Source: JBGTSJ01 sp041940305 (GTDB lineage: Bacteria; Planctomycetota; Planctomycetia; Planctomycetales; Planctomycetaceae). From it: a stretch of 27,912 bases of DNA. Shown in pieces: positions 1 to 7,786 of the stretch (position 1 is its first letter; every line of letters starts with the position of its first letter). The notes under the pieces are model-generated. The model did not search any database, was not told the origin of the DNA, and saw nothing but the letters and a program-made list of their open reading frames with translations. The position numbers and the translations under genes were made by a program. The stretch covers positions 1 to 27,912 of the forward strand of contig JBGTSJ010000041.1 in assembly GCA_041940305.1 (NCBI GenBank), written 5' to 3'.

Positions 1-49
<49 letters not shown>

Positions 50-58
50 TGCGATGCT

Positions 59-133
59 GAGGAGAGAGGATCGAGAATCGAAGATCCTCGCCGCCTCACC
101 GCTATCCTCGATTTTCCATCCTCCATCCTCTTC
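59..133. repeat. imperfect inverted repeat in Tyr-Gly tRNA spacer
   Basis: The 88-base spacer between tRNA-Tyr and tRNA-Gly has a purine-rich left part (GAGGATCGAGAATCG, about 66-80) and a pyrimidine-rich right part (CCTCGATTTTCCATCCTC, about 106-123). The right part read on the other strand resembles the left. It could fold into a long imperfect hairpin in the tRNA precursor. It looks like a degenerate copy of a dispersed intergenic element, but only one copy is in this window. Confidence 0.45.
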
Positions 134-137
134 ATAG

Positions 138-219
138 TGGGGGCGGCAGGATTCGAACCTGCGAAGGCTGAGCCACCAGATTTACAGTCTGGCCCCATTG
201 GCCGCTCGGGCACACCCCC
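138..219 (-). tRNA. tRNA-Tyr (anticodon GTA)
   Basis: The acceptor strands GGGGGTG (219 downwards) and CGCCCCC (ending at 139) pair over seven positions with one G-T pair, and the discriminator base is A at 138. The anticodon loop CTGTAAA is closed by a CAGA/TCTG stem and gives GTA (Tyr). The 82-base length reflects the long variable arm expected of a bacterial class II tRNA. The T arm reads GCAGGTTCGAATCCTGC. No CCA is encoded. It is the middle gene of the operon. Confidence 0.97.
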
Positions 220-226
220 TTCTGTT

Positions 227-316
227 GGCTAAGGGCTCAGGGTTGAGGGCCGAGGGGCGCCTGCAACTTCAATTCACCGTCCCTAATCCCGGAACCCTTA
301 GCCCCCGACCTTCAAC
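227..316. repeat. imperfect inverted repeat in Thr-Tyr tRNA spacer
   Basis: The nine-base arms GGCTAAGGG (227-235) and CCCTTAGCC (295-303) are perfect inverted copies. A second pair, GTTGA (242-246) with TCAAC (312-316), lies nearby, although the two pairs cannot form one simple nested hairpin. The G-rich stretch between them (CTCAGGGTTGAGGGCCGAGG) is internally repetitive. The element fills most of the 113-base spacer between tRNA-Thr and tRNA-Tyr and looks like a dispersed intergenic repeat, not a gene. Confidence 0.5.
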
Positions 317-332
317 AATTGTCGCTGACTGG

Positions 333-405
<73 letters not shown>

Positions 406-434
406 GACGGCGGACCGCGAAAGGTAAGCCGCGA

Positions 435-462
435 AGTATAGCAGCCCGGATACCTCCCTCAA
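435..462 (-). promoter_or_regulatory. sigma-70-type promoter of the tRNA operon
   Basis: Read on the minus strand there is a -35 box TTGAGG (462-457), a 16-base spacer and a -10 box TATACT (440-435). Transcription would start near 428, about 24 bases before the tRNA-Thr 5' end at 404. The placement fits a short precursor leader. Confidence 0.65.
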
Positions 463-695
463 GTCCCAGCGTGGTCAATGGTTTAAGTTTTCTCCCCCTT
501 CCGCGCTGACCCACGTCCGCTCTGCCCAGCCCTCCATTTCGGCGGGCGCTCGAACGCCCATCGCTGCTCCCCGCTGCCTCGAACGTCAACCTGCGCAAGA
601 CTATAGTAGAGGCCGCTTTTTGCTGACAAGACGGACACGGCGAATGCCGCGGAAGTTCGTCGCTCGCAACCGCTCCCCGCTCACAGGTGAGCCTC
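463..695. other. non-coding stretch between tRNA promoter and MGMT-like gene
   Basis: No convincing gene is visible here. A possible -10 box TATAGT lies on the plus strand at 602-607, about 90 bases before the start of the downstream gene, but I see no good -35 box. The end of the stretch carries the ribosome-binding site AGGTGA (685-690) of the gene starting at 696. Confidence 0.4.
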
Positions 696-1202
696 ATGGC
701 CAGCCACCGGAAGTCTTGGCGTGAAAAGCTGCTCGATGACAAAGGGCTCCCCCGCGTCGATCCCATCACGCCCCCAATGTCGCAGCGCTGGGGAACCGGG
801 ACAGTCGTCATTCCAGCCCCGATTGAGGTCGATGCCGCGATGCGTCGGGTTCACAAGGGAAGGTTGACCACGATCAACCAGCTCCGATCGCATCTGGCGA
901 CCCTGCACCATGCCACAATCGCCTGTCCGATCACGACCGGCATCTTCGCCTGGATCGCCGCCCATGCCGCAGAGGAGGACCGCGAAGTGCGGGGGGCGAA
1001 GCGGATTACTCCCTGGTGGCGGACGCTCAAGGCCGACGGTAGCCTCAATCCCAAGTACCCCGGCGGCCTTGAGCGACAGCAGGAACTGCTCGAAGCCGAG
1101 GGGCACACGATCGTGGCCAAAGGCCGCAGACTGGTCGTGGAGGACTTCGAACACCGGCTGGCCCGCCTGGACGCCCCTCACTCGGCCCGGGTGACCGCCT
1201 GA
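696..1202 (+). CDS. MGMT-family-like protein (alkyltransferase-like)
   Basis: A 168-residue soluble protein. It begins with a basic stretch (KSWREKL) and contains the core RLTTINQLRSHLA (about 56-68) followed by IACPITTGIFAWIAAH with Cys at 77. It then has TPWWRTLKADGSLNPKYPGG and a C-terminal EDFE. This matches from memory a conserved family annotated as 'MGMT family protein', distantly related to O6-alkylguanine-DNA alkyltransferases. The classical alkyl-acceptor motif PCHRV is absent; the cysteine sits in A-C-P-I-T-T instead, so alkyl transfer is not assured. I chose ATG 696 because AGGTGA lies five bases upstream; GTG 687 in the same frame lies inside that site. The gene converges on flhB and their 3' ends overlap by 25 bases. 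The family call is fairly secure, the activity is not. Confidence 0.7.
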   Translation: MASHRKSWREKLLDDKGLPRVDPITPPMSQRWGTGTVVIPAPIEVDAAMRRVHKGRLTTINQLRSHLATLHHATIACPITTGIFAWIAAHAAEEDREVRGAKRITPWWRTLKADGSLNPKYPGGLERQQELLEAEGHTIVAKGRRLVVEDFEHRLARLDAPHSARVTA

Positions 1203-1945
1203 GACTCCGCCAGCCGCGGAGTGGTCCCGTGTCCCGGCGGCCGACCTCCCCGCCGCGTCGCCTGCCGCGCTTCGTCAAGCACCTCCTGCCGGGTCATCCG
1301 CAGGCCGATGCGGTACCGCCAGCGCTGCCACGCCACATCGGCCAGAGCCACGACCAGCAGCCCGGCGGAAAGCCAGAGGCACGTTCTGGCCACAAGGGCT
1401 CCGATCCCGGCCGCGATCTCGCCGGGCTCGGTGAAGGCCATCTGCTGGATTCGTTCCGTACAGCCGACGAGGACGCAGGCCGCGATGGCAAACACCAGCA
1501 CGAACTTACACGCAGAAAGTATCGCCTGGAATGCGGTCCCTGGCCCATTCGCAACGGCCCGGCGGGGATGGATTCGCGTCCACTGCGGCCGAACCACGTC
1601 AGGAGTGACCCGAAAGCCGAACTGCAGCAAATTGGAGATCGCGGCGGCCGCGCATGCCAATCCCAGTACCACCGCAACGGCCACTGCGACTTCAGGGAGA
1701 GCTCGCGCCTGCTCCGAGGAAACCACGGCGCCCGGCCTGAGCGGACCAGTTTCGACAAGCTCCCACAAGCGAGCCGCCGTGCTCCACAATCGCGGACCAC
1801 CGGCCGCCGCCAATGCCGCGACCGCCAGCAGGACAGTCGCGGCACAGAGATCCCGACTCCGCGGCGCCATGCCGACGGCCCGCGCCTCTTCAAGACGGCG
1901 CGGCGTCGGCTGTTGATCGCGAGTCCCGCCATCGCTGTGAATCAT
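1178..1945 (-). CDS. flhB: flagellar export protein FlhB, membrane domain only
   Basis: A 255-residue export-gate protein. The N-terminus has the FlhB signature TPRRLEEARAVGMAPRS. Four hydrophobic segments follow, with the family motif LLQFGFRVTPDVVRPQW between the second and third. The start of the cytoplasmic linker is present (LRMTRQEVLDEARQA), but the protein then ends after about 30 Arg/Gly/Pro-rich residues. The usual C-terminal domain of roughly 130-150 residues, with the self-cleaving N-P-T-H motif that switches export from hook to filament substrates, is missing. No other frame downstream restores it, and the MGMT-like gene occupies the space on the other strand. The ATG overlaps the fliR stop by one base (TGATG), so translation is coupled. 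FlhB normally wraps the FliPQR core; whether this short form works alone is unknown. Confidence 0.85.
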   Translation of the reverse strand: MIHSDGGTRDQQPTPRRLEEARAVGMAPRSRDLCAATVLLAVAALAAAGGPRLWSTAARLWELVETGPLRPGAVVSSEQARALPEVAVAVAVVLGLACAAAAISNLLQFGFRVTPDVVRPQWTRIHPRRAVANGPGTAFQAILSACKFVLVFAIAACVLVGCTERIQQMAFTEPGEIAAGIGALVARTCLWLSAGLLVVALADVAWQRWRYRIGLRMTRQEVLDEARQATRRGGRPPGHGTTPRLAESQAVTRAE

Positions 1946-2799
1946 CAGCTCACTCTCAGACTGGCGGCTCCGTGCACAACGCCGGCCGTGCTCGGCAGCG
2001 TCGTTCCTTCGAGCAGAACCTCCGCGGGGACGGACCGCAGCAGAGACCGGAACCCTTCCGCGGCGACGTCCGCCGCTCCAGTGAGGGATGCCGCAAGGAT
2101 CATCAGGCAGAGGACAACCCGCAGCGGGGCTTGCAGGGGGGCGATCGACCAGCCGGCACAGGAGCGGCCGATCCAGGCGCCGGCAATCGTCACCAGCGAC
2201 ATCACCGCCAGCACCGGCGCCGCCAGTCGGATCGCCAGATCCAGAGAGCGATGGACCAGCACTACTAACAGGTCGGCCGGAGGAAATTGTCGGACCGATC
2301 CGGCCGGCAAATCGGCGAACAGATCCAGCATCGACGCGGTTAGAATCAGGTCTCCCCCGACGGGGGACAGGCACAGGAACGCGGCCGTCGCAACCCATGC
2401 GAGAGTCTGCCCGGAGGCGGTGGTCGATTCGTCACCCCCCGGATCCAGCACCTGCGTCATCGCCAGGCCAGCCTGATGGTCGATGAGTTCACCGGCCACT
2501 CGCAAACCCGCAAAAATGACGCGGATGCCGATGCCGAGAGCCGCGCCGGTCGCCAGTTCCGCCGCCGCGAGCACGAGCCATTCCCAGCCCGGGACGCGCT
2601 CCGAGTTCAACAGATGCGGTCCGGCAATCGCCGGCAGCATCACCGTGCCCAGCAGCACTGCTAAGCCCACCTTCAGCCGTAGCGGCGCAATACCATGAGA
2701 CAGGCCCGGCATCAGCAGCAGCAACCCGAACCAGCGCACACCCGCCAGCAGCACCCACGGCCCCGCCGCCAGCCACTGATGTGCCTCAACGAAAGTCAT
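1945..2799 (-). CDS. fliR: flagellar biosynthetic protein FliR
   Basis: A 284-residue integral membrane protein with about six hydrophobic segments. FliR features are visible: an N-terminal segment with GVRWFGLLLLMPG, the central stretch LVLAAAELATGAALGIGIRVIFAGLRVAGELIDHQAGLAM (read in parts at about 75-115) and D-P-G-G-x-x-S-T after it. It contributes a single copy to the FliP5-FliQ4-FliR1 gate of the flagellar type III export machine in the inner membrane. It lies between fliQ (59 bases upstream) and flhB (one-base overlap). The ribosome-binding site ahead of the ATG is weak (TGGA), suggesting expression by read-through from the upstream genes. Length is typical for the family (about 260). 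Confidence 0.93.
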   Translation of the reverse strand: MTFVEAHQWLAAGPWVLLAGVRWFGLLLLMPGLSHGIAPLRLKVGLAVLLGTVMLPAIAGPHLLNSERVPGWEWLVLAAAELATGAALGIGIRVIFAGLRVAGELIDHQAGLAMTQVLDPGGDESTTASGQTLAWVATAAFLCLSPVGGDLILTASMLDLFADLPAGSVRQFPPADLLVVLVHRSLDLAIRLAAPVLAVMSLVTIAGAWIGRSCAGWSIAPLQAPLRVVLCLMILAASLTGAADVAAEGFRSLLRSVPAEVLLEGTTLPSTAGVVHGAASLRVS

Positions 2800-2858
2800 C
2801 GAACTGATCCAGGATTAAAGGCACGCCTACTTGTCCACGGATGACATCCGCGCAGCTC

Positions 2859-3125
2859 TCACATCCCCGCCCCGATCCCCTCGTAAAGCTCAGTTGTGTA
2901 GACCGACAGCCGCTCCAACATCCACGGCAGCAGCGCCGCGATCGTTGCGCCGCCGACCATCAGACGCGGAACAAGACTGAGCGTCACGTCCTGGATCTGC
3001 GTGACCGCCTGCAGCAGGCTCGTGACGAAGGCGACGAAGAACACGGCCGCCAGGACCGGGACCGTCAGCGTCACCACCATCATCAGGGCGGCCCGGACCA
3101 GGTCGATCGCAAGATACGCGTCCAT
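2859..3125 (-). CDS. fliQ: flagellar biosynthetic protein FliQ
   Basis: An 88-residue protein with two hydrophobic segments (about 15-40 and 50-72) separated by the conserved short loop T-S-L-L-Q-A-V-T-Q-I-Q-D-x-T-L-S. This is the standard FliQ hairpin, and the length matches the family (about 89). FliQ forms four copies of the export gate with FliP and FliR. The gene lies 58 bases after fliP, and the gap is largely filled by a hairpin-forming element, so there is no obvious ribosome-binding site before the ATG. Confidence 0.95.
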   Translation of the reverse strand: MDAYLAIDLVRAALMMVVTLTVPVLAAVFFVAFVTSLLQAVTQIQDVTLSLVPRLMVGGATIAALLPWMLERLSVYTTELYEGIGAGM

Positions 3126-3145
3126 ATGGGTATCGCGGTGCGGAC

Positions 3146-3171
3146 ACCCGGTCTCTCAAAAAAACCGGGGT
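3146..3171. repeat. hairpin element between fliP and fliQ
   Basis: The arms ACCCGGT (3146-3152) and ACCGGGGT (3164-3171) pair with one bulged G around a loop that is T-rich on the sense strand of the flagellar genes. The T run sits inside the loop rather than after the stem, so this is not a standard intrinsic terminator. It may be a dispersed repeat or a processing or attenuation site within the operon, since fliQ must still be transcribed. Confidence 0.5.
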
Positions 3172-3183
3172 TCTGAGTGAGCC

Positions 3184-3921
3184 TTATCCGATGGTCAGCG
3201 GCCCCACGCTGTCGAGCAGCACCTGCACGGTGAGGAACCAGCCGTCGGCCATCACGAACAACAGCAGCTTGCACGGAAGAGCCACCGTCCCCGGGGAAAC
3301 GGTGTTCAGACCGAGCCCTGTCAGCAGCGACGCGGTCACCAGGTCGATGACCAGAAACGGCAGGCAGATCTGGAAGCCGATCAGGAACGCCGTCTTTAAC
3401 TCGCTGAGAACATAGGCCGGCAGCAGCACCGTCACCGGGACGTCTTCATAGAACTGGGGCAGGTCAGGCAACTCGGACTCGCCCGCTTGGTATGACGCGA
3501 ACAGGTCGATGGCCGCCTCATTGCCGCAGGCTTCGATCTGCGAACTCATAAAGTCGCGCAACGGGACCCATGAGCGTTCGACAGCGACTGCGAATGCCGC
3601 CTCGCGGGCCGCGTCATCGGCGTACGTCCCTTCGGAGTACGGACGAATCCCATGCTCATACGACCGCTGCCACACCGGCCACATCACTGTCAGTGTGAGG
3701 AAGACGCTCAGCCCCGTCATCACCTGGTTGGGCAGAAACTGCTGCGTTCCCAGGGCATGCTTGAGCAGTCCCAGCGCCACGGCCATCCGCACGAAACAGG
3801 TCGTCATCAAGAGCAGCGAGGGGACGATGCTGATGGCAGTGACGAGCAGCACCAGCTTGAGCGCAGACGGGATGCCGTCCGGACTCAACCAACTTTCGGG
3901 AGACAGCGTGAGATCACCCAT
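3184..3921 (-). CDS. fliP: flagellar biosynthetic protein FliP
   Basis: A 245-residue export-gate protein. The family signatures are clear: S-L-L-L-M-T-T-C-F-V-R-M (about 36-47), L-K-H-A-L-G-T-Q-Q-F-L-P-N-Q-V (about 53-67), the periplasmic region, and near the C-terminus F-L-V-I-D-L-V followed by P-C-K-L-L-L-F-V-M-A-D-G-W. FliP forms the pentameric part of the export gate. I chose ATG 3921 because GGGAG lies six bases upstream and this start overlaps the end of fliO by eight bases. Longer in-frame starts at 3939, 3948 and 3999 would push further into fliO. With this start the cleavable signal peptide of many FliP proteins is short or absent. Confidence 0.93.
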   Translation of the reverse strand: MGDLTLSPESWLSPDGIPSALKLVLLVTAISIVPSLLLMTTCFVRMAVALGLLKHALGTQQFLPNQVMTGLSVFLTLTVMWPVWQRSYEHGIRPYSEGTYADDAAREAAFAVAVERSWVPLRDFMSSQIEACGNEAAIDLFASYQAGESELPDLPQFYEDVPVTVLLPAYVLSELKTAFLIGFQICLPFLVIDLVTASLLTGLGLNTVSPGTVALPCKLLLFVMADGWFLTVQVLLDSVGPLTIG

Positions 3922-4594
3922 CGGCCACTCCCGTGACATCAGTCGCATGAGAACTGCGAACCAGCTGATCGGCGGTCCGGCGGAGCGGCCTCGTGCCATT
4001 GAACAGCGGCCGCTGCGACGCGGCGCCTGATCTCTCCGCGGGGCTGGCGGGGGTCGGTTCGAGATCCGTGGGATCGTCGAACGCGCCCAAGGTCGTCAGC
4101 CCGGCGGGAGATGAGCCGATGGCCAACACGCGCCTGCCAATCCGCACGACGTGCACGGACGACTGGGCATCAAGGCGACGACTGCTCAGGATGCTGACAA
4201 GCTGGCTCCCGTCACCTCGAACACTCGCTGGTGAAGCGCGTTTCAATAATAGCAATGCGATGTACAGCCCGCCCAGGATCGCGGCGAGCGTGATGACGGT
4301 GCTCAACAGAGAACCTGACGATGATCGTTCCGCCGACGGTGGTCGAGACGCGTCCTCGCGCCGAATCGGAGTGCGCTCTGCTATTGCAGCGGTTTTGATG
4401 GGAGTGGGCGTTCCGCGCGCCTCTCCCATCGTCGCGGACGCAAGTTGCCGGCGCGAATCGTTCCGATGCGGCACTTGGCCATCGGCCGCCGTTGCCGCCA
4501 GCAGGGCGAGCCAGAACACAAACACTACGACTGACCATGCGGAACGACCGCGGCGTGGAGCGAGGCGGTCGGCAGCGAATCGACAGCCAGACAC
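3914..4594 (-). CDS. fliO: flagellar biosynthetic protein FliO
   Basis: A 226-residue protein with an N-terminal hydrophobic segment that looks like a signal peptide or anchor (about 20-37), then a low-complexity Ser/Arg/Thr-rich linker. A transmembrane segment follows (about 97-117) and then a small cytoplasmic FliO domain (QLVSILSSRRLDAQSSVHVV followed by R-R-V-L-A-I-G), in which the Val/Arg/Leu/Gly pattern is typical. FliO helps assemble the FliP pentamer. The call rests on this pattern plus position directly before fliP. The start is GTG with AGGA nine bases upstream. It is longer at the N-terminus than enterobacterial FliO (about 120 residues). It heads the operon in this window; no fliM or fliN is adjacent. 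Confidence 0.85.
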   Translation of the reverse strand: MSGCRFAADRLAPRRGRSAWSVVVFVFWLALLAATAADGQVPHRNDSRRQLASATMGEARGTPTPIKTAAIAERTPIRREDASRPPSAERSSSGSLLSTVITLAAILGGLYIALLLLKRASPASVRGDGSQLVSILSSRRLDAQSSVHVVRIGRRVLAIGSSPAGLTTLGAFDDPTDLEPTPASPAERSGAASQRPLFNGTRPLRRTADQLVRSSHATDVTGVADG

Positions 4595-4661
4595 GAGCAG
4601 GCTTCCTTGCAGCAGGACGGATCGGGCGGACCGACTATCCTCGCGGTCCGGAAGCGGCGGA

Positions 4662-4691
4662 TGTATACGCCGGATAGGCAGATTGGGTCAA
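4662..4691 (-). promoter_or_regulatory. sigma-70-type promoter upstream of fliO
   Basis: On the minus strand TTGACC (4691-4686), an 18-base spacer and TATACA (4667-4662) form a good housekeeping-type promoter about 65 bases ahead of the fliO GTG. If real, the export-gate operon starts here and is not co-transcribed with the upstream FGE-like gene. I see no sigma-28 or sigma-54 type boxes in the gap. Confidence 0.55.
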
Positions 4692-4785
4692 TCCGGACTC
4701 GTCGGAGTACAGCGTTCAGGCTGCAGCGGTGGATCAGAGGGTCGCAGTTCCGCCCTCGAAGCCGGAAATGATCGGCCAGCCAAGT

Positions 4786-4812
4786 GGGGCAGGCTAAAGC
4801 CTGTACTACAAC
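4786..4812. repeat. palindromic intergenic element CAGGCT-AA-AGCCTG
   Basis: CAGGCT (4790-4795) and AGCCTG (4798-4803) are perfect inverted arms with a two-base AA centre, embedded in GGGG...TACTACAAC. It sits immediately after the stop of the FGE-like gene on the minus strand. I believe similar 'TAGTACAGGCTTTAGCCTG' segments recur between planctomycete genes, but this is from memory. No T run follows, so a terminator role is uncertain. Confidence 0.5.
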
Positions 4813-4813
4813 A

Positions 4814-5965
4814 TTACTGCGGCTGCTGCTGCCGCGGCGCGTTCCGATACGTGTCGAGCATTGTGCTGTCCACCACGCAGCGGAAGCCGTTATGAAAGCT
4901 GCCGCTCGTGGGTTCCCCCTTCATCCGGGAATGCACTGAATAGCCAATGCAGTATGTGTCGCTGCACATAAACGACCCGCCCCGCTGCACCCGCTTGGGG
5001 ATCTGCGGCTCCATGGGGTCCAGACTCGCGTGCGGCCCCCGCGGATTGCGGCGGGGGCTGTCGAGGTAGTAGTCGTGGCGGTACCAGTCGCTGCACCATT
5101 CCCAGACGTTGCCCGTCATGTCATACAGACCGTAGTTGTTCGGAGCATACGAGGCGACCGGAGAGGTCCCCCTGAAACCGTCCGCGACCTGGTTGTCGAA
5201 AGGGAATTCACCTTGCCAAATGTTGTGCGGCCATTCGTCTCCGGGAGACGGCTGGTCACCCCAAGGGTAATGCCTGCCGCTCAGTCCACCACGGGCTGCG
5301 TACTCCCATTCCGCTTCGGTCGGCAATCGCTTCCCGGCCCACTCGCAGTAGGCGACCGCGTCATTCCACGAGACGTGGACGACCGGGTGATCCATGCGGT
5401 CCTCGATCGATGACCCCGGCCCCTCCGGCTCGCGCCAGTTCGCCCCCAGCTGCACCTTCCAGATGCCGCCGGAATACACCCAGCCCGGCGCGTGCTTGTC
5501 CACTTTCGACGGGTCGAACGCCGGATTGAAGCAGATGGACCCCGGCGCCAACATCGCCTCCGGGATCTCGATCCCCTCCGGAATCTGTCCGGCGAATTCC
5601 TCGGCTGTTCGCTGCTTTTCCGACTCCGTCAGGTAGGACGTGGCGTCCACGAACCGCTGGAACTCGGCATTCGTCACCTCCGTCGCGTCCATCCAGAACC
5701 CGTCGAGTTCCACCTCATGCTCGACGATCGAGTCCCGATGCTCAGGGATGACGTCCAGGTGCTCCGGATGCTTGTGCGGCGCACCGCGGCGATCCCCCAT
5801 CGTGAACGTCCCGCCCGGAATCCAGACCATGCCGTCGGGGGTCTCCGCGGGTTCATCCACGACCAGCCTCGGTCCGGTCGCCGGACGCACCGGAATAAAC
5901 ACCACCGCCAGCACGGCGGCGGAGAGCAGAATCGGAGCAGCGATCAGGAGCAACCAGCGGGGCAT
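4814..5965 (-). CDS. membrane-anchored formylglycine-generating enzyme (SUMF1/FGE-sulfatase family)
   Basis: A 383-residue protein with an N-terminal membrane anchor (about 4-24) and one FGE-sulfatase domain running from M-V-W-I-P-G-G-T-F-T-M-G-D to the C-terminus. Inside are H-P-V-V-H-V-S-W-N-D-A-V-A-Y-C, R-L-P-T-E-A-E-W-E-Y-A-A-R-G and N-V-W-E-W-C-S-D-W. Near the end G-G-S-F-M-C-S-D-T-Y-C keeps both cysteines (334 and 339) at the spacing of the copper-binding catalytic pair of true FGE, which many SUMF1 relatives lack. It may therefore convert the sulfatase active-site Cys to formylglycine. I chose ATG 5965 because the domain needs nothing upstream and the longer start at 6118 would overlap the divergent mqnE region. 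The anchor suggests action at or outside the membrane. Confidence 0.85.
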   Translation of the reverse strand: MPRWLLLIAAPILLSAAVLAVVFIPVRPATGPRLVVDEPAETPDGMVWIPGGTFTMGDRRGAPHKHPEHLDVIPEHRDSIVEHEVELDGFWMDATEVTNAEFQRFVDATSYLTESEKQRTAEEFAGQIPEGIEIPEAMLAPGSICFNPAFDPSKVDKHAPGWVYSGGIWKVQLGANWREPEGPGSSIEDRMDHPVVHVSWNDAVAYCEWAGKRLPTEAEWEYAARGGLSGRHYPWGDQPSPGDEWPHNIWQGEFPFDNQVADGFRGTSPVASYAPNNYGLYDMTGNVWEWCSDWYRHDYYLDSPRRNPRGPHASLDPMEPQIPKRVQRGGSFMCSDTYCIGYSVHSRMKGEPTSGSFHNGFRCVVDSTMLDTYRNAPRQQQPQ

Positions 5966-6075
5966 GACGCATTTATCGTACGATCTTGCGGCAGCCGGGG
6001 CGACCCGCCGCCCGCACGTACCGCTGCATACTTCGTGGTCCGGCCGGGCGGCATCCCGTACAATTCGCCTGATTC

Positions 6076-6094
6076 GGGGTGATTGATCCACCCC
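6076..6094. promoter_or_regulatory. palindrome between divergent FGE-like and mqnE genes
   Basis: GGGGTG (6076-6081) and CACCCC (6089-6094) are perfect inverted arms around ATTGATC. The element lies 111 bases upstream of the FGE-like start and 71 bases upstream of the mqnE start. It could be an operator or a hairpin in either leader. No strong promoter was recognised on either strand here. Confidence 0.35.
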
Positions 6095-6164
6095 AAATGC
6101 GGTGATGATCGTAGCCACTCGGACCGCCGCGCGGCCCGCACGAATCGTGAAGAATCAGACGTCC

Positions 6165-7264
<1,100 letters not shown>

Positions 7265-7283
<19 letters not shown>

Positions 7284-7663
7284 TCTTTCCGAACACTGCG
7301 TACATCCTCATGCCGCCGCTTCCTTCCCACACTGTCCGCCAGCTTTCGTTCGAACACGGACGCGCGATTGGAATCAGCAACAAGTGGGTCGGAGGGCAGT
7401 ATTGTTCCATTCTGACGGCGGCCGGTATCGTCGGCTGCGGAGTGTACGATATGCAGACGCCGGCCGAGTTCGGACAGGCGATCGCCATCGCCCGCGGGAC
7501 GCCCGCCCATCCGCTCGTCGAACCGGAGGATCTGTACGACGCGAAGATCGTCGACTGCACACCCCGGGCCGCGGCGCTTGGAATTCAGAAAGGCATGACA
7601 GGGCGCCAGGCTGTTGAACTCATGCTCCGCGCCGGGACAGACCAGTCGCAGCAGCAACAGTAG
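7265..7663 (+). CDS. DUF1805 (YunC-like) family protein
   Basis: A 132-residue protein of unknown function. The core KWVGGQYCSILTAAGIVGCG followed by V-Y-D (about 39-61) matches the DUF1805 family as I remember it. The region after it (EFGQAIAIARGTPAHPLVEP) and a C-terminal G-M-T-G-R-Q-A-V-E-L-M complete the domain. The tail is Gln-rich. It starts inside the last codons of mqnE (19-base overlap) with AAGGA directly abutting the ATG, so translation is probably coupled. A shorter in-frame start at 7310 would still contain the whole domain. Co-transcription with mqnE does not by itself prove a role in menaquinone synthesis. Confidence 0.75.
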
Positions 7664-7786
7664 TCACGCGCGCAGTCCACCCCACTACTTATCTCAATTT
7701 GTCTGCCGGCGAGCATAAGAAGACAACTTCGAACTCCACATTCGTTCCCGTCGCGACCTACTGCAAACCACCTCGTCGTCTCTGCC

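Noticed and set aside
1045..1278. Frameshift hiding the missing FlhB C-terminal domain
   Set aside because: I read the other minus-strand frames downstream of the linker and found no N-P-T-H motif or FlhB C-terminal pattern; the space is used by the convergent gene.
1946..2398. An upstream extension of flhB to 406 codons
   Set aside because: The FlhB signature begins just after ATG 1945 and the added part overlaps fliR in another frame; the TGATG junction supports 1945.
1221..2476. Long plus-strand open frames (to 415 codons) over the flagellar genes
   Set aside because: They are antisense to flhB and fliR, which have clear membrane-protein motifs; the plus-strand translations are low-complexity Arg/Ser/Pro.
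1178..4594. Non-flagellar type III secretion (injectisome) genes
   Set aside because: A FliO homologue precedes fliP and the order fliO-P-Q-R-flhB is flagellar; no injectisome-specific gene is seen.
5966..6118. A 51-residue N-terminal extension of the FGE-like protein
   Set aside because: The extra residues are not membrane or signal-like, and they would run into the divergent mqnE upstream region; the membrane anchor begins right after ATG 5965.
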